Assembly (NCBI GenBank): GCA_934148985.1
Contig: CAKPDO010000001.1
Location: 1 to 64,000 of the forward strand
Length of the DNA stretch: 64,000 nt
Direction of reading: 5' to 3'
From: an uncultured Clostridia bacterium
GTDB lineage: Bacteria; Bacillota; Clostridia; TANB77; CAG-508
A program made the translations under genes and the position numbers. Of this stretch, positions 6,943 through 15,669 are shown one piece after another; positions within the stretch are counted from its first letter, which is position 1; each line of letters starts with the position of its first letter. The notes under the pieces were generated by a model. It was not told the DNA's origin. It was given only the letters and a program-made list of their open reading frames with translations, and did no database searches.

Positions 6943-8733
6943 ATGTTTGATATAAAAGAAGAACTAAAAAAATTACCTAAAGACCCAGGTGTATATTTAA
7001 TGAAAGACAAAGAAGACAATATAATTTATGTAGGTAAAGCGGTAAACTTAAAAAATAGGGTAAGTTCATATTTTAGAAAAACAAATAAAACAGATAGAAT
7101 AATAAAAATGGTATCACAAATTGACCATTTTGAATACATAGTTGTAAGCAATGAAGCTGAAGCACTTATATTAGAATGTAATTTAATAAAAAAGAATAGA
7201 CCAAAATATAATGTATTATTAAAGGATGACAAAACATATCCGTACATAAAAATTGATGTAAAATCTGATTATCCAAATGTAATAATAACAAGAAGACTTT
7301 TAAATGATGGAGCAAAGTATTTCGGACCATATGCCAATCCTGGTGCAGCTAAAGAAATGGTGGATTTTATAAAAGAAAAATATAAAATAAGGCAATGTAG
7401 AAATTTCAAATCAAATACAAGGGCGTGCCTAAACTTTCACATTAAAAGGTGCCTAGCTCCATGTATTGGAAATATAAGCAAAGAAGATTATAGAAAGCAA
7501 ATTGATGAAATAATAGATTTATTAGAAGGGAAGACAGATAAAATAATAAAAGATCTAAAAAAACAGATGGAAGAAGCTTCTAAAAAGCTTGATTTCGAAA
7601 ACGCAGCATACATAAGAGACAGGATGGTTGCAATAGAAACAGCTTCACAAAAACAAAAAGTTTCAAATATTTCTGAAAATAATATTGATGTTATAGGAAT
7701 GGCCAAGTCAGAACTAGAAGTATGTGTAGAAATCTTTTTTGTCCGTGGAAGCAAAATGATAGGGAGAGAACATTACTTTTTTGATAATCTTGAAGATATG
7801 GAAAATAAAGAAATAATTTCAGGATTCATCAAACAATATTATATGGAAAGTCAAAATATTCCTAATAAAATAATGGTAAGCGAAGAATTAGATGATGAAG
7901 AAGCACTTGAGGAATGGCTAGGAAGTAAAGCTCCACACAAAGTGTCAATCCACAGCCCTAAGAAAGGCACGAAATTAAGATTTGTAGAGATGGCAGAGAA
8001 AAATAGTAAAGTTACATTGGAGAACAAGGAAAAGGCTCAAAATTCAATTCTGGTTGAATTAAAGGATAAATTACAAATGGATAAGTTACCAAGAAAAATA
8101 GAAACTTATGATATTTCAAATATTTCTGGAGAATTTATGGTTGCAGCAATGTGTGTTATGGAAGATGGAGTTATTAAGAAAAATCTTTCCAGAAGATTTA
8201 AAATTAAAACTGTAATTGGACAAGACGACCCTCGCTCGATGGAAGAGGTTATTACAAGAAGACTAAAGCATTCTATAGAAAATCCTGAGGGCAAAGGATT
8301 TGGCAAACTTCCAGATGCTATTTTTGCTGATGGTGGAATTACTCAAATAAGAGCTGTTAGGAGAGCTGTTGATAAATATGGGGTTGATATTAAAATTTTT
8401 GGTATGGTTAAAAATGATAAACACCAGACTAGAGCTTTGATGGATGAAAATAGAAATGAAGTTGAAATTTCTGAAAGATTGTTTAACTTGATTACTTTGT
8501 TTCAAGATACTGTCCATGATACGGCTATTTCTTATCATAGAAAACTTAGAGATGAGGCTTTAACTAGTTCAGAACTCGATGAGATTACTGGAATTGGTGA
8601 TGCTAAGAAGAAAGAACTTTTGAAAGCTTTTGGTAGTGTAGAGAAGATTAGAAATGCTGAGATTAATGATTTGGTTAAAGTTAAAGGAATTAGTAAAGAT
8701 ATTGCTGAAAGAATAAAGTCGAGTTTAAATTAA
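6943..8733 (+). CDS. uvrC: Excinuclease ABC subunit C
   Basis: The nucleotide-excision repair nuclease that makes both incisions around a lesion after loading by UvrB. It has 596 residues, the normal size. The GIY-YIG domain is at the N-terminus (GVYLMKDKEDNIIYVGKA, residues about 16-33), the UVR motif that contacts UvrB is at about 200-235, the RNase H-like domain follows (GEFMVAAMCVMEDG; FADGGITQIRA), and helix-hairpin-helix motifs are at the end (ITGIGDAKKKELLKAFGS). The ribosome-binding site is aaaggag. There is no in-frame CGG despite the length. uvrB is 38 kb away on the same strand. Confidence 0.97.
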   Translation: MFDIKEELKKLPKDPGVYLMKDKEDNIIYVGKAVNLKNRVSSYFRKTNKTDRIIKMVSQIDHFEYIVVSNEAEALILECNLIKKNRPKYNVLLKDDKTYPYIKIDVKSDYPNVIITRRLLNDGAKYFGPYANPGAAKEMVDFIKEKYKIRQCRNFKSNTRACLNFHIKRCLAPCIGNISKEDYRKQIDEIIDLLEGKTDKIIKDLKKQMEEASKKLDFENAAYIRDRMVAIETASQKQKVSNISENNIDVIGMAKSELEVCVEIFFVRGSKMIGREHYFFDNLEDMENKEIISGFIKQYYMESQNIPNKIMVSEELDDEEALEEWLGSKAPHKVSIHSPKKGTKLRFVEMAEKNSKVTLENKEKAQNSILVELKDKLQMDKLPRKIETYDISNISGEFMVAAMCVMEDGVIKKNLSRRFKIKTVIGQDDPRSMEEVITRRLKHSIENPEGKGFGKLPDAIFADGGITQIRAVRRAVDKYGVDIKIFGMVKNDKHQTRALMDENRNEVEISERLFNLITLFQDTVHDTAISYHRKLRDEALTSSELDEITGIGDAKKKELLKAFGSVEKIRNAEINDLVKVKGISKDIAERIKSSLN

Positions 8734-8740
8734 ATAGGAG

Positions 8741-8773
8741 ACAGCCGCTGTGAAATAGGTCCGCAGCGGCTGT
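8741..8773. terminator. Hairpin between uvrC and a convergent gene
   Basis: The stem acagccgctg / cagcggctgt is GC-rich for this genome and probably ends uvrC transcription, although its T run is short. Confidence 0.6.
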
Positions 8774-8785
8774 TTATGGAATACG

Positions 8786-9649
8786 TTATTTTTTTTGCTT
8801 TTTTTCTTGATGGAAAAAGCTTCTAAGAAAACCATGCTCCATTTCTGAATGTTGCATGACGCGTTTTAAATCATTTGCTTTACAAGCGTCTGCAATGAAA
8901 TTATCAAATGTATCTATTATATCGAACCTATCGTCGTTGCTTACATAGAAGCTTAAAGGACGATTATAGTCGTCTTGGCAAGGTGAAACTGTGAAATATG
9001 CCAAATTACAAAATTGTAATAAATACTTTGAAAATCGGTCATCCAAATCCGGAAGGGTGAAGCCACCCACAAAAAATGATCGTGAAAAGATATTAAAATT
9101 TACCTTATATACACGATATGATTTTTTTTCTGTAACAAGATAGATTTTAATCCAGAACTTTGGAATTGCCAAAAAAGGAATTCCAAAAATGGGTTGATAA
9201 ATATCAACGATCTTCTTGTTTTTCATACCTCTTGGAAGTTTGCGAGGCATGAGCTTGCGCATTCTTCTGGTTCTTGAGTCCTCTTCAGTGTCTTCTTCAG
9301 AGTCTTCGGTGCTGTCATCCTTATTAGTAATAAACTCCATTACAAACATAAGAACATAAAGAACTACTGCCAAAAAGCTAAATGGAAACATAAGGGATCC
9401 ACAAGCGATTAGGCACCATGAGGCCGATGCCACAAGGTAAACCGCAAAAAGAATCTTATGATCCTTCTCCCACTTTACCCAAATTCTTATAATTTGGAGG
9501 ATAGTGAGAAATAAAACAATAGTAACATAGAATATGCGGTTTGCTAATGTGAAATTATGCATTACATAAACAAAGATAATAACCTGTAAAATGCATAAAA
9601 TCAAAATGCTTCCAAAAACCACATGCTTCCGTTTTGACGTATCTTCCAT
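8786..9649 (-). CDS. Hypothetical membrane protein, foreign-looking
   Basis: A 287-residue protein with about four N-terminal membrane segments (FGSILILCILQVIIFVYVM and onward, residues about 14-110). An acidic stretch (DDSTEDSEEDTEEDS) and a basic stretch (RTRRMRKLMPRK) follow, then a soluble C-terminal domain. The start at 9649 follows aaaaggaggacg. Codon 7 is CGG in frame and the frame stays open only if CGG is an ordinary codon. The gene also uses CGC and CGT arginine codons that are rare in its neighbours, so recent acquisition is likely. Its promoter is nearly identical to that of the next gene. No family recognised. Confidence 0.65.
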   Translation of the reverse strand: MEDTSKRKHVVFGSILILCILQVIIFVYVMHNFTLANRIFYVTIVLFLTILQIIRIWVKWEKDHKILFAVYLVASASWCLIACGSLMFPFSFLAVVLYVLMFVMEFITNKDDSTEDSEEDTEEDSRTRRMRKLMPRKLPRGMKNKKIVDIYQPIFGIPFLAIPKFWIKIYLVTEKKSYRVYKVNFNIFSRSFFVGGFTLPDLDDRFSKYLLQFCNLAYFTVSPCQDDYNRPLSFYVSNDDRFDIIDTFDNFIADACKANDLKRVMQHSEMEHGFLRSFFHQEKKQKK

Positions 9650-9688
9650 AATATTTACGTCCTCCTTTTTCTGAATTTTTATACTAAT

Positions 9689-9717
9689 ATTATACCATAT
9701 ATTAAAAGAAAAAACAA
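9689..9717 (-). promoter_or_regulatory. Promoter of the foreign-looking membrane protein gene
   Basis: On the minus strand: TTGTTT, a 17-base spacer and TATAAT, preceded by tgg and followed by attagtataaaa. The same layout recurs at 10146-10174. Confidence 0.7.
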
Positions 9718-9767
9718 GCAACAACTTCGATAAAATATCACTTTGTTACTTGTTTGATCGCTGACAA

Positions 9768-10115
9768 CTAACATTGTTGACTTATAATATCCATAATATC
9801 TAATGGAATATCTGATAGCCAACTGTAGTTTTGCTCAGAAACCCATTTGCAGAGTTCAGGATTATCTGAGAAGATAAAAGTCAGCTTTTCAATATTGTTT
9901 TCTTTTACCCACTTTTGTAAGATACGTCCGTTTCCGGATTTGATCTGTTCAGTGAGCGACTTTTTGAAAACACTTGTTGAAGAAGCATTTTGAGATTCGG
10001 TAGCCTCAGTTTGTTTCCTGGTCTTATTTACAGTGTGGTTTTCAAAGTTTCCTTCGTAAAAAGCTGTAAAAATCCGCGAGTCTTCTATCTTCTTCAATAT
10101 TTCGATTATATTCAT
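9768..10115 (-). CDS. Hypothetical protein, foreign-looking
   Basis: A 115-residue cytoplasmic protein beginning MNIIEILKKIEDSRIFTAFY. The middle third is polar (TRKQTEATESQNASSTS) and the end is Trp/Asp-rich (SWLSDIPLDIMDIISQQ). The second of two close ATGs was chosen because it is correctly spaced from aaggaggg. Codon 14 is an in-frame CGG that must be read as one sense codon for the frame to remain open. This sets the gene apart from the conserved genes here. It shares promoter design with the next gene on the same strand. No family recognised. Confidence 0.6.
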   Translation of the reverse strand: MNIIEILKKIEDSRIFTAFYEGNFENHTVNKTRKQTEATESQNASSTSVFKKSLTEQIKSGNGRILQKWVKENNIEKLTFIFSDNPELCKWVSEQNYSWLSDIPLDIMDIISQQC

Positions 10116-10145
10116 ATGCATACCCTCCTTAGGTTTTATACTAAA

Positions 10146-10174
10146 ATTATACCACTTTATGTAAAATAAAACAA
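10146..10174 (-). promoter_or_regulatory. Promoter of the small foreign-looking gene
   Basis: Minus strand: TTGTTT, 17 bases, TATAAT, again with tgg before and tttagtataaaa after the -10, like the promoter at 9689-9717. Confidence 0.7.
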
Positions 10175-10215
10175 CCCCCTAATCAAATAATAACAAAACA
10201 TTTTTATGTAAACTA

Positions 10216-10244
10216 TTGACAAAACATCTAAAATATGTTAACAT
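10216..10244 (+). promoter_or_regulatory. Promoter of the riboswitch leader
   Basis: A perfect TTGACA, a 17-base spacer and TAACAT. Transcription would start at about 10251, exactly where the structured leader begins. Confidence 0.75.
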
Positions 10245-10250
10245 AATACT

Positions 10251-10395
10251 TGTAACAGGGGAGTAATTAGTATATTCCTTAAAAAAGATATATAGCAAAG
10301 CCAACATTATGGAATTAAAGCCTGGTTTTGCTTTAAATAATAAGACTTGTTATATATGTGCAGAAGCACATATACTAACAGGCCTTTTTTTAGTA
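10251..10395 (+). promoter_or_regulatory. Structured leader, probable yybP-ykoY-type (manganese) riboswitch
   Basis: The leader starts acaggggagtaa, like the conserved ggGGAGUA of the yybP-ykoY class. It later has taagacttgtta...taacaggcc, resembling that class's closing AAGAC...GGCC helix. Four segments form mutually exclusive pairs: 10353-10361 with 10366-10376 (leader hairpin), 10366-10376 with 10392-10401 (antiterminator), and 10392-10401 with 10407-10416 (terminator). That is a transcription-attenuation switch. The ligand class is a tentative call from memory of the consensus; the switching architecture is visible. Confidence 0.5.
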
Positions 10396-10424
10396 TATGT
10401 GATTTTCGCATATACTATTTTTTT
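10392..10424 (+). terminator. Riboswitch expression-platform terminator
   Basis: agtatatg...catatact followed by a run of T. Its left arm can also pair with 10366-10376. Confidence 0.75.
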
Positions 10425-10581
10425 ACTAAAAATAATTTTTTGTAAAAAGATGGTAAAAAAATATTAAAAAGGAGGTGAAATTTTAAAACAAAAGAAAATT
10501 AAAAAGATGAAAACTTAAGTATAAATAAAAAAACAAAAGTTGAAAAAATAAAAAATAAAAAAAGTGAAGGAGTAAAATATT

Positions 10582-12198
10582 ATGTTATATTATATGAAAA
10601 AAAGATTTAATAATTTAGAGAAAGCTTTTGAAGAATTGGAAGAATGTTCTTATGGGCTTGGAAGCTCACTTATAGATGATATGAGTGGAAAAGATTTTGA
10701 TGAGGTTGAGAAAAAGCTTGCAAAATTTAAAGAGGAAGCGGATGAAGCAACTTGTTCTACAGGAATGCATGAAGGATGGTCAACATGGAATGAAGGAGTT
10801 ATAGAAGATTTAGGATTAAGTGTAGATGATGGAAAAGGAAATTTACCAAGATGTTTTTATTACATAACAACTTCGGGAATGAATGCAGTTGAGATTGCAC
10901 AAATATATGAAATTAGCAAAGAGGAACCATATGAAGAAAAAGTATATTATGAAGTAGTATTTTCAGGAGAATCTAAGAAACCAAAAGAATATTCAAATTT
11001 AGTTGAATCATTTGAAGAAAAAGACTGGAAATTTGCTAAAAGACCATACTTGGATTATCAAAGAAGATTAAGTAAAGAAGAAGAAAAGAAACTTAAAGAA
11101 GAATATGAGAGAAATCAATTAGAAAATAGAAATACAATATTATTTGATATTGAATTTTATGTTAGATATTATGACACTCCAACAGGAGCATATTATATTG
11201 GAACGGAAATATATCGTAATGACTTTAAAGAAGCCAAAAAGTTACTTGTAGAACTACAAAAAAATCATCCTGAAGCTCCAAAAATATTCTTAGAAGAAAT
11301 AGAAGAAAAAATAGAAAGAATAAAAAATATGCAAGTTCCATCAGCTGAAAATGCATATGTTGAAAGAGTATATTTATTTGATGAGAAAAAAGAAAAAGTA
11401 TTAAAAAGTTTAGAAAAATTAAAACAATATACTTTGATGAAATATTTTTCAAATGAAGAAAAAAATACTTCAAAAATAGGTTACAACTTTATGATTGGTG
11501 TTTTACCAGGGGATGAACATGAAAATGAAGAATTAACACCAGAAAAAGCATTAAAAATAGGGGATATGTCAGTAAAACATCACTTTACAAAAGATCAAAG
11601 ACAAAATTGCAGCTATAAATTGGCTAGTGCTGTATATTCGAAAAATTTGGGATGTCCAGTAGGTGGAAAATTAGGATTAGTAGTAAAAGGTAGTTGTAGA
11701 AACAAAATTGAAGCAAATGAACTAATTTTTGCTGTGAAAGAAATGATGGAAGAATTAAGGCAATCAACAGTTACCATAGAGTTAGAACAAGGAGGAAAAT
11801 TGGCTGGAAGTATTTACATTAGCGAAGGTGGAGAAAAGGTTGAATACAATAAATGTAGTGAAAAAGAAGTTGAACACTTTAAGGCTCAAATCCCAGCAAA
11901 CAAAGTAGATTTTACTAAAATAGGTTCTAATTTGCAGGATTCATTAGAAGAAGTTAGCAGAGAAAATTTATATATGACATCAGGAGTTTTAACTGGAAAA
12001 GTTGATAAAAATGGTATGAAATATTATGAATATAGTGGAACTCAAAATCCAGCATATGGTCAAGTTGATTCAGCAGCATATAGAATGGCGGCTATTGAAA
12101 CTGTAAAAAGAGCAACAAAAGGTATAGATAATGTAAGAGTAAAATTCAATGACACAAATGTAAGGATAGGAGAAAATTTAGAATCTATTCAAAGATAA
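10582..12198 (+). CDS. Protein of unknown function under riboswitch-like control
   Basis: A 538-residue, soluble, Glu/Lys-rich protein with no signal peptide or membrane segment and no motif I recognise. Residues about 1-60 are helical. Residues 60-130 contain conserved-looking aromatic and glycine residues (GMHEGWSTWNEGV). Residues 155-180 and 225-300 are charged helices. The C-terminal half has a GDMSVKHHFTKDQRQNCSYK region. The start was set by gaaggag nine bases upstream. It is the first gene after the leader and terminator at 10251-10424, about 160 bases downstream, which is odd for a manganese-exporter riboswitch because this protein is not a transporter. Confidence 0.65.
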   Translation: MLYYMKKRFNNLEKAFEELEECSYGLGSSLIDDMSGKDFDEVEKKLAKFKEEADEATCSTGMHEGWSTWNEGVIEDLGLSVDDGKGNLPRCFYYITTSGMNAVEIAQIYEISKEEPYEEKVYYEVVFSGESKKPKEYSNLVESFEEKDWKFAKRPYLDYQRRLSKEEEKKLKEEYERNQLENRNTILFDIEFYVRYYDTPTGAYYIGTEIYRNDFKEAKKLLVELQKNHPEAPKIFLEEIEEKIERIKNMQVPSAENAYVERVYLFDEKKEKVLKSLEKLKQYTLMKYFSNEEKNTSKIGYNFMIGVLPGDEHENEELTPEKALKIGDMSVKHHFTKDQRQNCSYKLASAVYSKNLGCPVGGKLGLVVKGSCRNKIEANELIFAVKEMMEELRQSTVTIELEQGGKLAGSIYISEGGEKVEYNKCSEKEVEHFKAQIPANKVDFTKIGSNLQDSLEEVSRENLYMTSGVLTGKVDKNGMKYYEYSGTQNPAYGQVDSAAYRMAAIETVKRATKGIDNVRVKFNDTNVRIGENLESIQR

Positions 12199-12262
12199 AA
12201 AGTTTAAGATAAGAAATCCGAACTAAAATTTACAAAGCATTAATGAAATGGAAATAAATTCA

Positions 12263-12303
12263 AAAAAAGTAGATAATTGCTATTCGATTATCTACTTTTT
12301 ATT
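12263..12303 (+). terminator. Terminator after the unknown gene
   Basis: aaaaagtagataat-tgctattcg-attatctacttttt, a strong stem followed by T residues. Confidence 0.8.
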
Positions 12304-12314
12304 GTGAAAAAATA

Positions 12315-12344
12315 TTGACTTCTAAAACCCAAAAATGTTATACT
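12315..12344 (+). promoter_or_regulatory. Promoter of the wall-hydrolase gene
   Basis: TTGACT, an 18-base spacer and TATACT, about 58 bases before the start codon. Confidence 0.65.
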
Positions 12345-12401
12345 ATAAATTGTAAACAAAAAAGAAAAAATAGCTAAAAAGCTAAAAGAAAGGTACAAAA
12401 A

Positions 12402-14027
12402 ATGAAAAAAATAAAAATAATTTCGATTTTAGTCATAATAAACATATTAATAAGCATAATGTTAAATATATTTACATACAAAGTAAAAGCTGTAAATCAA
12501 ACAAAAAGCAATGATATAAATTCAATAGATACATCAAAATATCCAGGAATAAAGGAAAAAATAGAAAGTTTAAAATCTGAACATCCAAATTGGAATTTTA
12601 CAATATTATATACAGGAATAGACTGGAATGAAGCTATAGCATATGAATACACCGGACATGGTAAATCACCTAAAAATTTGGTACCAGATAAGACAAATTA
12701 TGCGGGTGAATGGATATGTGCATACTGTGGAGATACGGCATATGATTCTGGTAGTTGGAAATGTGCATCTGAATCAGCTTTAAAATATATGATGGACCCA
12801 AGGGCATCTTTAAATTCATCAGATATATTCCAATTTTTAGAATTATCATATAATTATGAAAGCGGATATTCATGGGATACTGTAAAACAAATGTTAAGTG
12901 GAAGTTTCTTAGATAATGATACATATATAAACCAAATAATGGAATCATGTAAGAATTATAATGTAAATCCATATTACATAACAGCAAGAATCTTACAAGA
13001 GCAAGGAAAAAGTGGAACAGTTTTAACTAGCGGACAAGGATATAATGGCGAGTATGTAGGAGTTTATAATGTCTTTAATATAGGAGCGTCTGGTTCTACC
13101 AAAGAAAAGGTTATATTAAATGGGCTTGCAAAAGCTAGCAGTTATGGATGGGATACAATGGAAAAAGCTTTAGATGGAGGAATTAAGATAATTTCAAATA
13201 GCTATATTTCTGTTGGACAAAATACAATGTATTTCCAAAAGTTTGATGTTGAAAATTCAGATGGAAAAATGTATTGGCATCAATATATGCAAAATATTTT
13301 AGCAGCTCAAAGCGAGGGAACGACTTTAAGAAAAACTTTAAATAACATAAATGCCATTGATTATCAATATACATTTATTATTCCTGTGTATGAAAATATG
13401 CCTTCAAATACGTGCTCTAGACCATCTACTACAAGTCCTTCAAAGGCTGTTCAATCAGACCTTGTTTGGTGTAATGCAAACCCTAATATAAAGATTAAAG
13501 ATAGTCCAGATGGTAATAAAATAGGTAGTTTGTTTTATGGTGAAGTTGCTTTGAGGCTTGAAAGAGCAACAAATAAGGTTAATGGAACTTATTGGGACAA
13601 GGTTATGAATAGTGATGGTGTTATCGGATATGTTGCTAGAACTAAATTTGATTATGAAAGCGATTATAAGGAATATTTGGTTTCTATTGGCGGAAATGGA
13701 TTAAGTAATGATGATAATGGCGGAAATAACAACAATGGTGGAAATAACAGCGGAGATAATAATTCAGGAGATAATGGTAATTCGGGCGATAATAGTGGAG
13801 ATAATGGTAATGCAGGGAATAACGGAGAAAATGTTGTAAAAGGCGATGTTAATGGAGATGGACAGGTTACAACAAGAGATGCACAGTATATTCAAGAGCA
13901 TGTTGTTGAAAAAAGGTCGTTTGACGAAAAACAAAAAAAAGCAGCTGACGTAAATGGAGATGGTCAGATTACAACAAGAGATGCACAATATATTCAAGAG
14001 TATGTTGTAGGAAAAAGAGAGTTTTAA
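12402..14027 (+). CDS. Secreted peptidoglycan N-acetylglucosaminidase with SH3 and dockerin domains
   Basis: A 541-residue exported protein. The N-terminal signal segment (residues 4-30) is followed by a glucosaminidase (Bax/LytB-like) domain: KSEHPNWNFTILYTGIDWNE, then MMDPRASLNSSDIFQFLELS, then NPYYITARILQEQGKSG with the probable catalytic Glu. A bacterial SH3-like domain spans about 350-430, then a Gly/Asn-rich linker. The C-terminus carries two Ca-binding dockerin repeats (GDVNGDGQVTTRDAQYI and DVNGDGQITTRDAQYIQ). The next gene, 17 bases on, encodes a cohesin-like membrane protein, so this enzyme is probably tethered to the cell by cohesin-dockerin binding. Confidence 0.85.
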   Translation: MKKIKIISILVIINILISIMLNIFTYKVKAVNQTKSNDINSIDTSKYPGIKEKIESLKSEHPNWNFTILYTGIDWNEAIAYEYTGHGKSPKNLVPDKTNYAGEWICAYCGDTAYDSGSWKCASESALKYMMDPRASLNSSDIFQFLELSYNYESGYSWDTVKQMLSGSFLDNDTYINQIMESCKNYNVNPYYITARILQEQGKSGTVLTSGQGYNGEYVGVYNVFNIGASGSTKEKVILNGLAKASSYGWDTMEKALDGGIKIISNSYISVGQNTMYFQKFDVENSDGKMYWHQYMQNILAAQSEGTTLRKTLNNINAIDYQYTFIIPVYENMPSNTCSRPSTTSPSKAVQSDLVWCNANPNIKIKDSPDGNKIGSLFYGEVALRLERATNKVNGTYWDKVMNSDGVIGYVARTKFDYESDYKEYLVSIGGNGLSNDDNGGNNNNGGNNSGDNNSGDNGNSGDNSGDNGNAGNNGENVVKGDVNGDGQVTTRDAQYIQEHVVEKRSFDEKQKKAADVNGDGQITTRDAQYIQEYVVGKREF

Positions 14028-14044
14028 AATAAAGGAGAAAAATA

Positions 14045-15514
14045 ATGAGAAGTAAAAGAAGTGTAATATGTATTTTGTCAATTTTTTTTATAATATGTTG
14101 CAGCATAAATAATAAGATTTATGCTGTTTCAGGAAATGCAGGCAAAAATGTAAAAGTAACATATAATATTAGTTCACCAGATGGCGGAAACTTATCAACT
14201 GTAACGGGGCAAGTTGAATATGACAAAGATAAACTTGAATATGTCGGGATATCTTCAACGGCTGGAATTGCAAATGGAACTAAAGTATCAGCAACAGAAA
14301 GTCAAATTAATGGTAAAAGTATGTCTGTAACTGTTACATTTAAAATTAAAAGCAATGCAAGTGGAAATATATCAACAAAGTTAAATTTGTCAGAGCTATA
14401 TACTACATTATCAGAAACTAACCATGCAACAAGTATAACTGGAACAGTTAGTGTAACAGCGCCAAATGACAATGACAACTCTTCAAACAATGGCAGCACA
14501 AACAATGGGGCTTCAAACAATGGTTCTTCAAGCAATTCATCAAATGGAAGCTCATCAAGTAATACATCTAATGGAAATTCATCAGGAAATAGCACGCAAA
14601 GGCCATCAACAAGTACAGAAACAAAAAAATCAAGTAATGCAAATCTAAAAGATTTAGGAATAAAACCAAATGATTTCAAAGGATTTAAATCAGGAACAAC
14701 AGCGTACAATGTTACAGTTCCAAATGATGTAGAACAAGTAAAAGTTTATGCTACAGCTCAAGATAGCAAGTCTAAAATAGCAGGAACGGGAAATAAAAAG
14801 TTAACTGTAGGAAAAAATAAATTAGATGTAGTTGTTACAGCAGAAGATGGCACTACAAAGACATATACAATAAATGTAACAAGAGAAGAAGCAGCAGTTG
14901 TAACAAATGAAACTACAGATGATAATTCTTCTACAAAAACACAAGAAAATACACAAAATAATACTACAGAGGATAATACAGATTTGAAAAATTTAACAAT
15001 AAGTGGATATACATTAACACCAAGTTTTTCTCCAAATGTATATGAATACAAACTAGATGTAAAAGGAGATATATCAAGTTTGAATATACAAACAGAAGGT
15101 GCAAATCATAGTGTTAGCACAGATATTGCTGGAAATGAAAATTTAAAAGATGGAGAAAATATAATCACAATAAATGTGTATAATGAAGAAACAAAGAAAA
15201 ATTCTACATACCAAATAATTGTAAACAAAATGACAGCAAGTTCAGAAGACTTAAATGTAACATTAAATAATGCTATAAAAAAGGCAAATAAAATTAGATA
15301 TATATTTTTTGGAACTGTGCTTTTTATAGTAATTGCAAGTATTGTTTTTATTATTGTAAGACATAATATTAAGAAAGATGATGATGAAGATAAAGAAGAC
15401 GATGACGAAATTTATGATTACAATAAAAAAGAAAATGAGAGATTAAATTTAGATGATGAGGATGAATTATTTAGTAGAGTAAATAAAGACGAAAAGAAGG
15501 GAAAACATTTTTAA
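14045..15514 (+). CDS. Membrane-anchored cohesin-like protein with cadherin-like repeats
   Basis: A 489-residue exported protein: signal peptide (residues 1-28), cohesin-like beta-sandwich (about 32-140, with GQVEYDKDKLEYVGI), Ser/Asn-rich linker (145-195), two cadherin-like beta-sandwich domains (about 197-280, NLKDLGIKPNDFKGF; and about 313-395, LKNLTISGYTLTPSFSPNVY), a transmembrane helix (about 417-440) and an acidic cytoplasmic tail rich in Asp/Glu. It lies directly after a dockerin-bearing wall hydrolase, so the pair looks like a minimal cohesin-dockerin anchoring system. The cohesin call is from fold-like motifs and context. Confidence 0.75.
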   Translation: MRSKRSVICILSIFFIICCSINNKIYAVSGNAGKNVKVTYNISSPDGGNLSTVTGQVEYDKDKLEYVGISSTAGIANGTKVSATESQINGKSMSVTVTFKIKSNASGNISTKLNLSELYTTLSETNHATSITGTVSVTAPNDNDNSSNNGSTNNGASNNGSSSNSSNGSSSSNTSNGNSSGNSTQRPSTSTETKKSSNANLKDLGIKPNDFKGFKSGTTAYNVTVPNDVEQVKVYATAQDSKSKIAGTGNKKLTVGKNKLDVVVTAEDGTTKTYTINVTREEAAVVTNETTDDNSSTKTQENTQNNTTEDNTDLKNLTISGYTLTPSFSPNVYEYKLDVKGDISSLNIQTEGANHSVSTDIAGNENLKDGENIITINVYNEETKKNSTYQIIVNKMTASSEDLNVTLNNAIKKANKIRYIFFGTVLFIVIASIVFIIVRHNIKKDDDEDKEDDDEIYDYNKKENERLNLDDEDELFSRVNKDEKKGKHF

Positions 15515-15520
15515 CATTTT

Positions 15521-15567
15521 AAATTGGAGAAAGTTCTTTTTTCAAAAAGTAACTTTCTCCAATTTTT
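15521..15567 (+). terminator. Terminator after the cohesin-like gene
   Basis: aaattggagaaagtt pairs with aactttctccaattt and ends in a T run. Confidence 0.8.
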
Positions 15568-15586
15568 AAAATTTTCATAAAACCTA

Positions 15587-15615
15587 TTGATAAAAGCCAA
15601 AAAGTGTAATATAAT
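15587..15615 (+). promoter_or_regulatory. Promoter of mreB/mbl
   Basis: TTGATA, a 17-base spacer and a perfect TATAAT. Confidence 0.75.
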
Positions 15616-15669
15616 CGTAACAAAATTGTAATAATAATGTAATAAAAAACTAAAGGAGAAGGATGCATA

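Noticed and set aside
10471..10515. Short leader peptide after the ggaggtg at 10471
   Set aside because: A good Shine-Dalgarno is present but no start codon is properly spaced, and the following frame is only a few lysine-rich codons.
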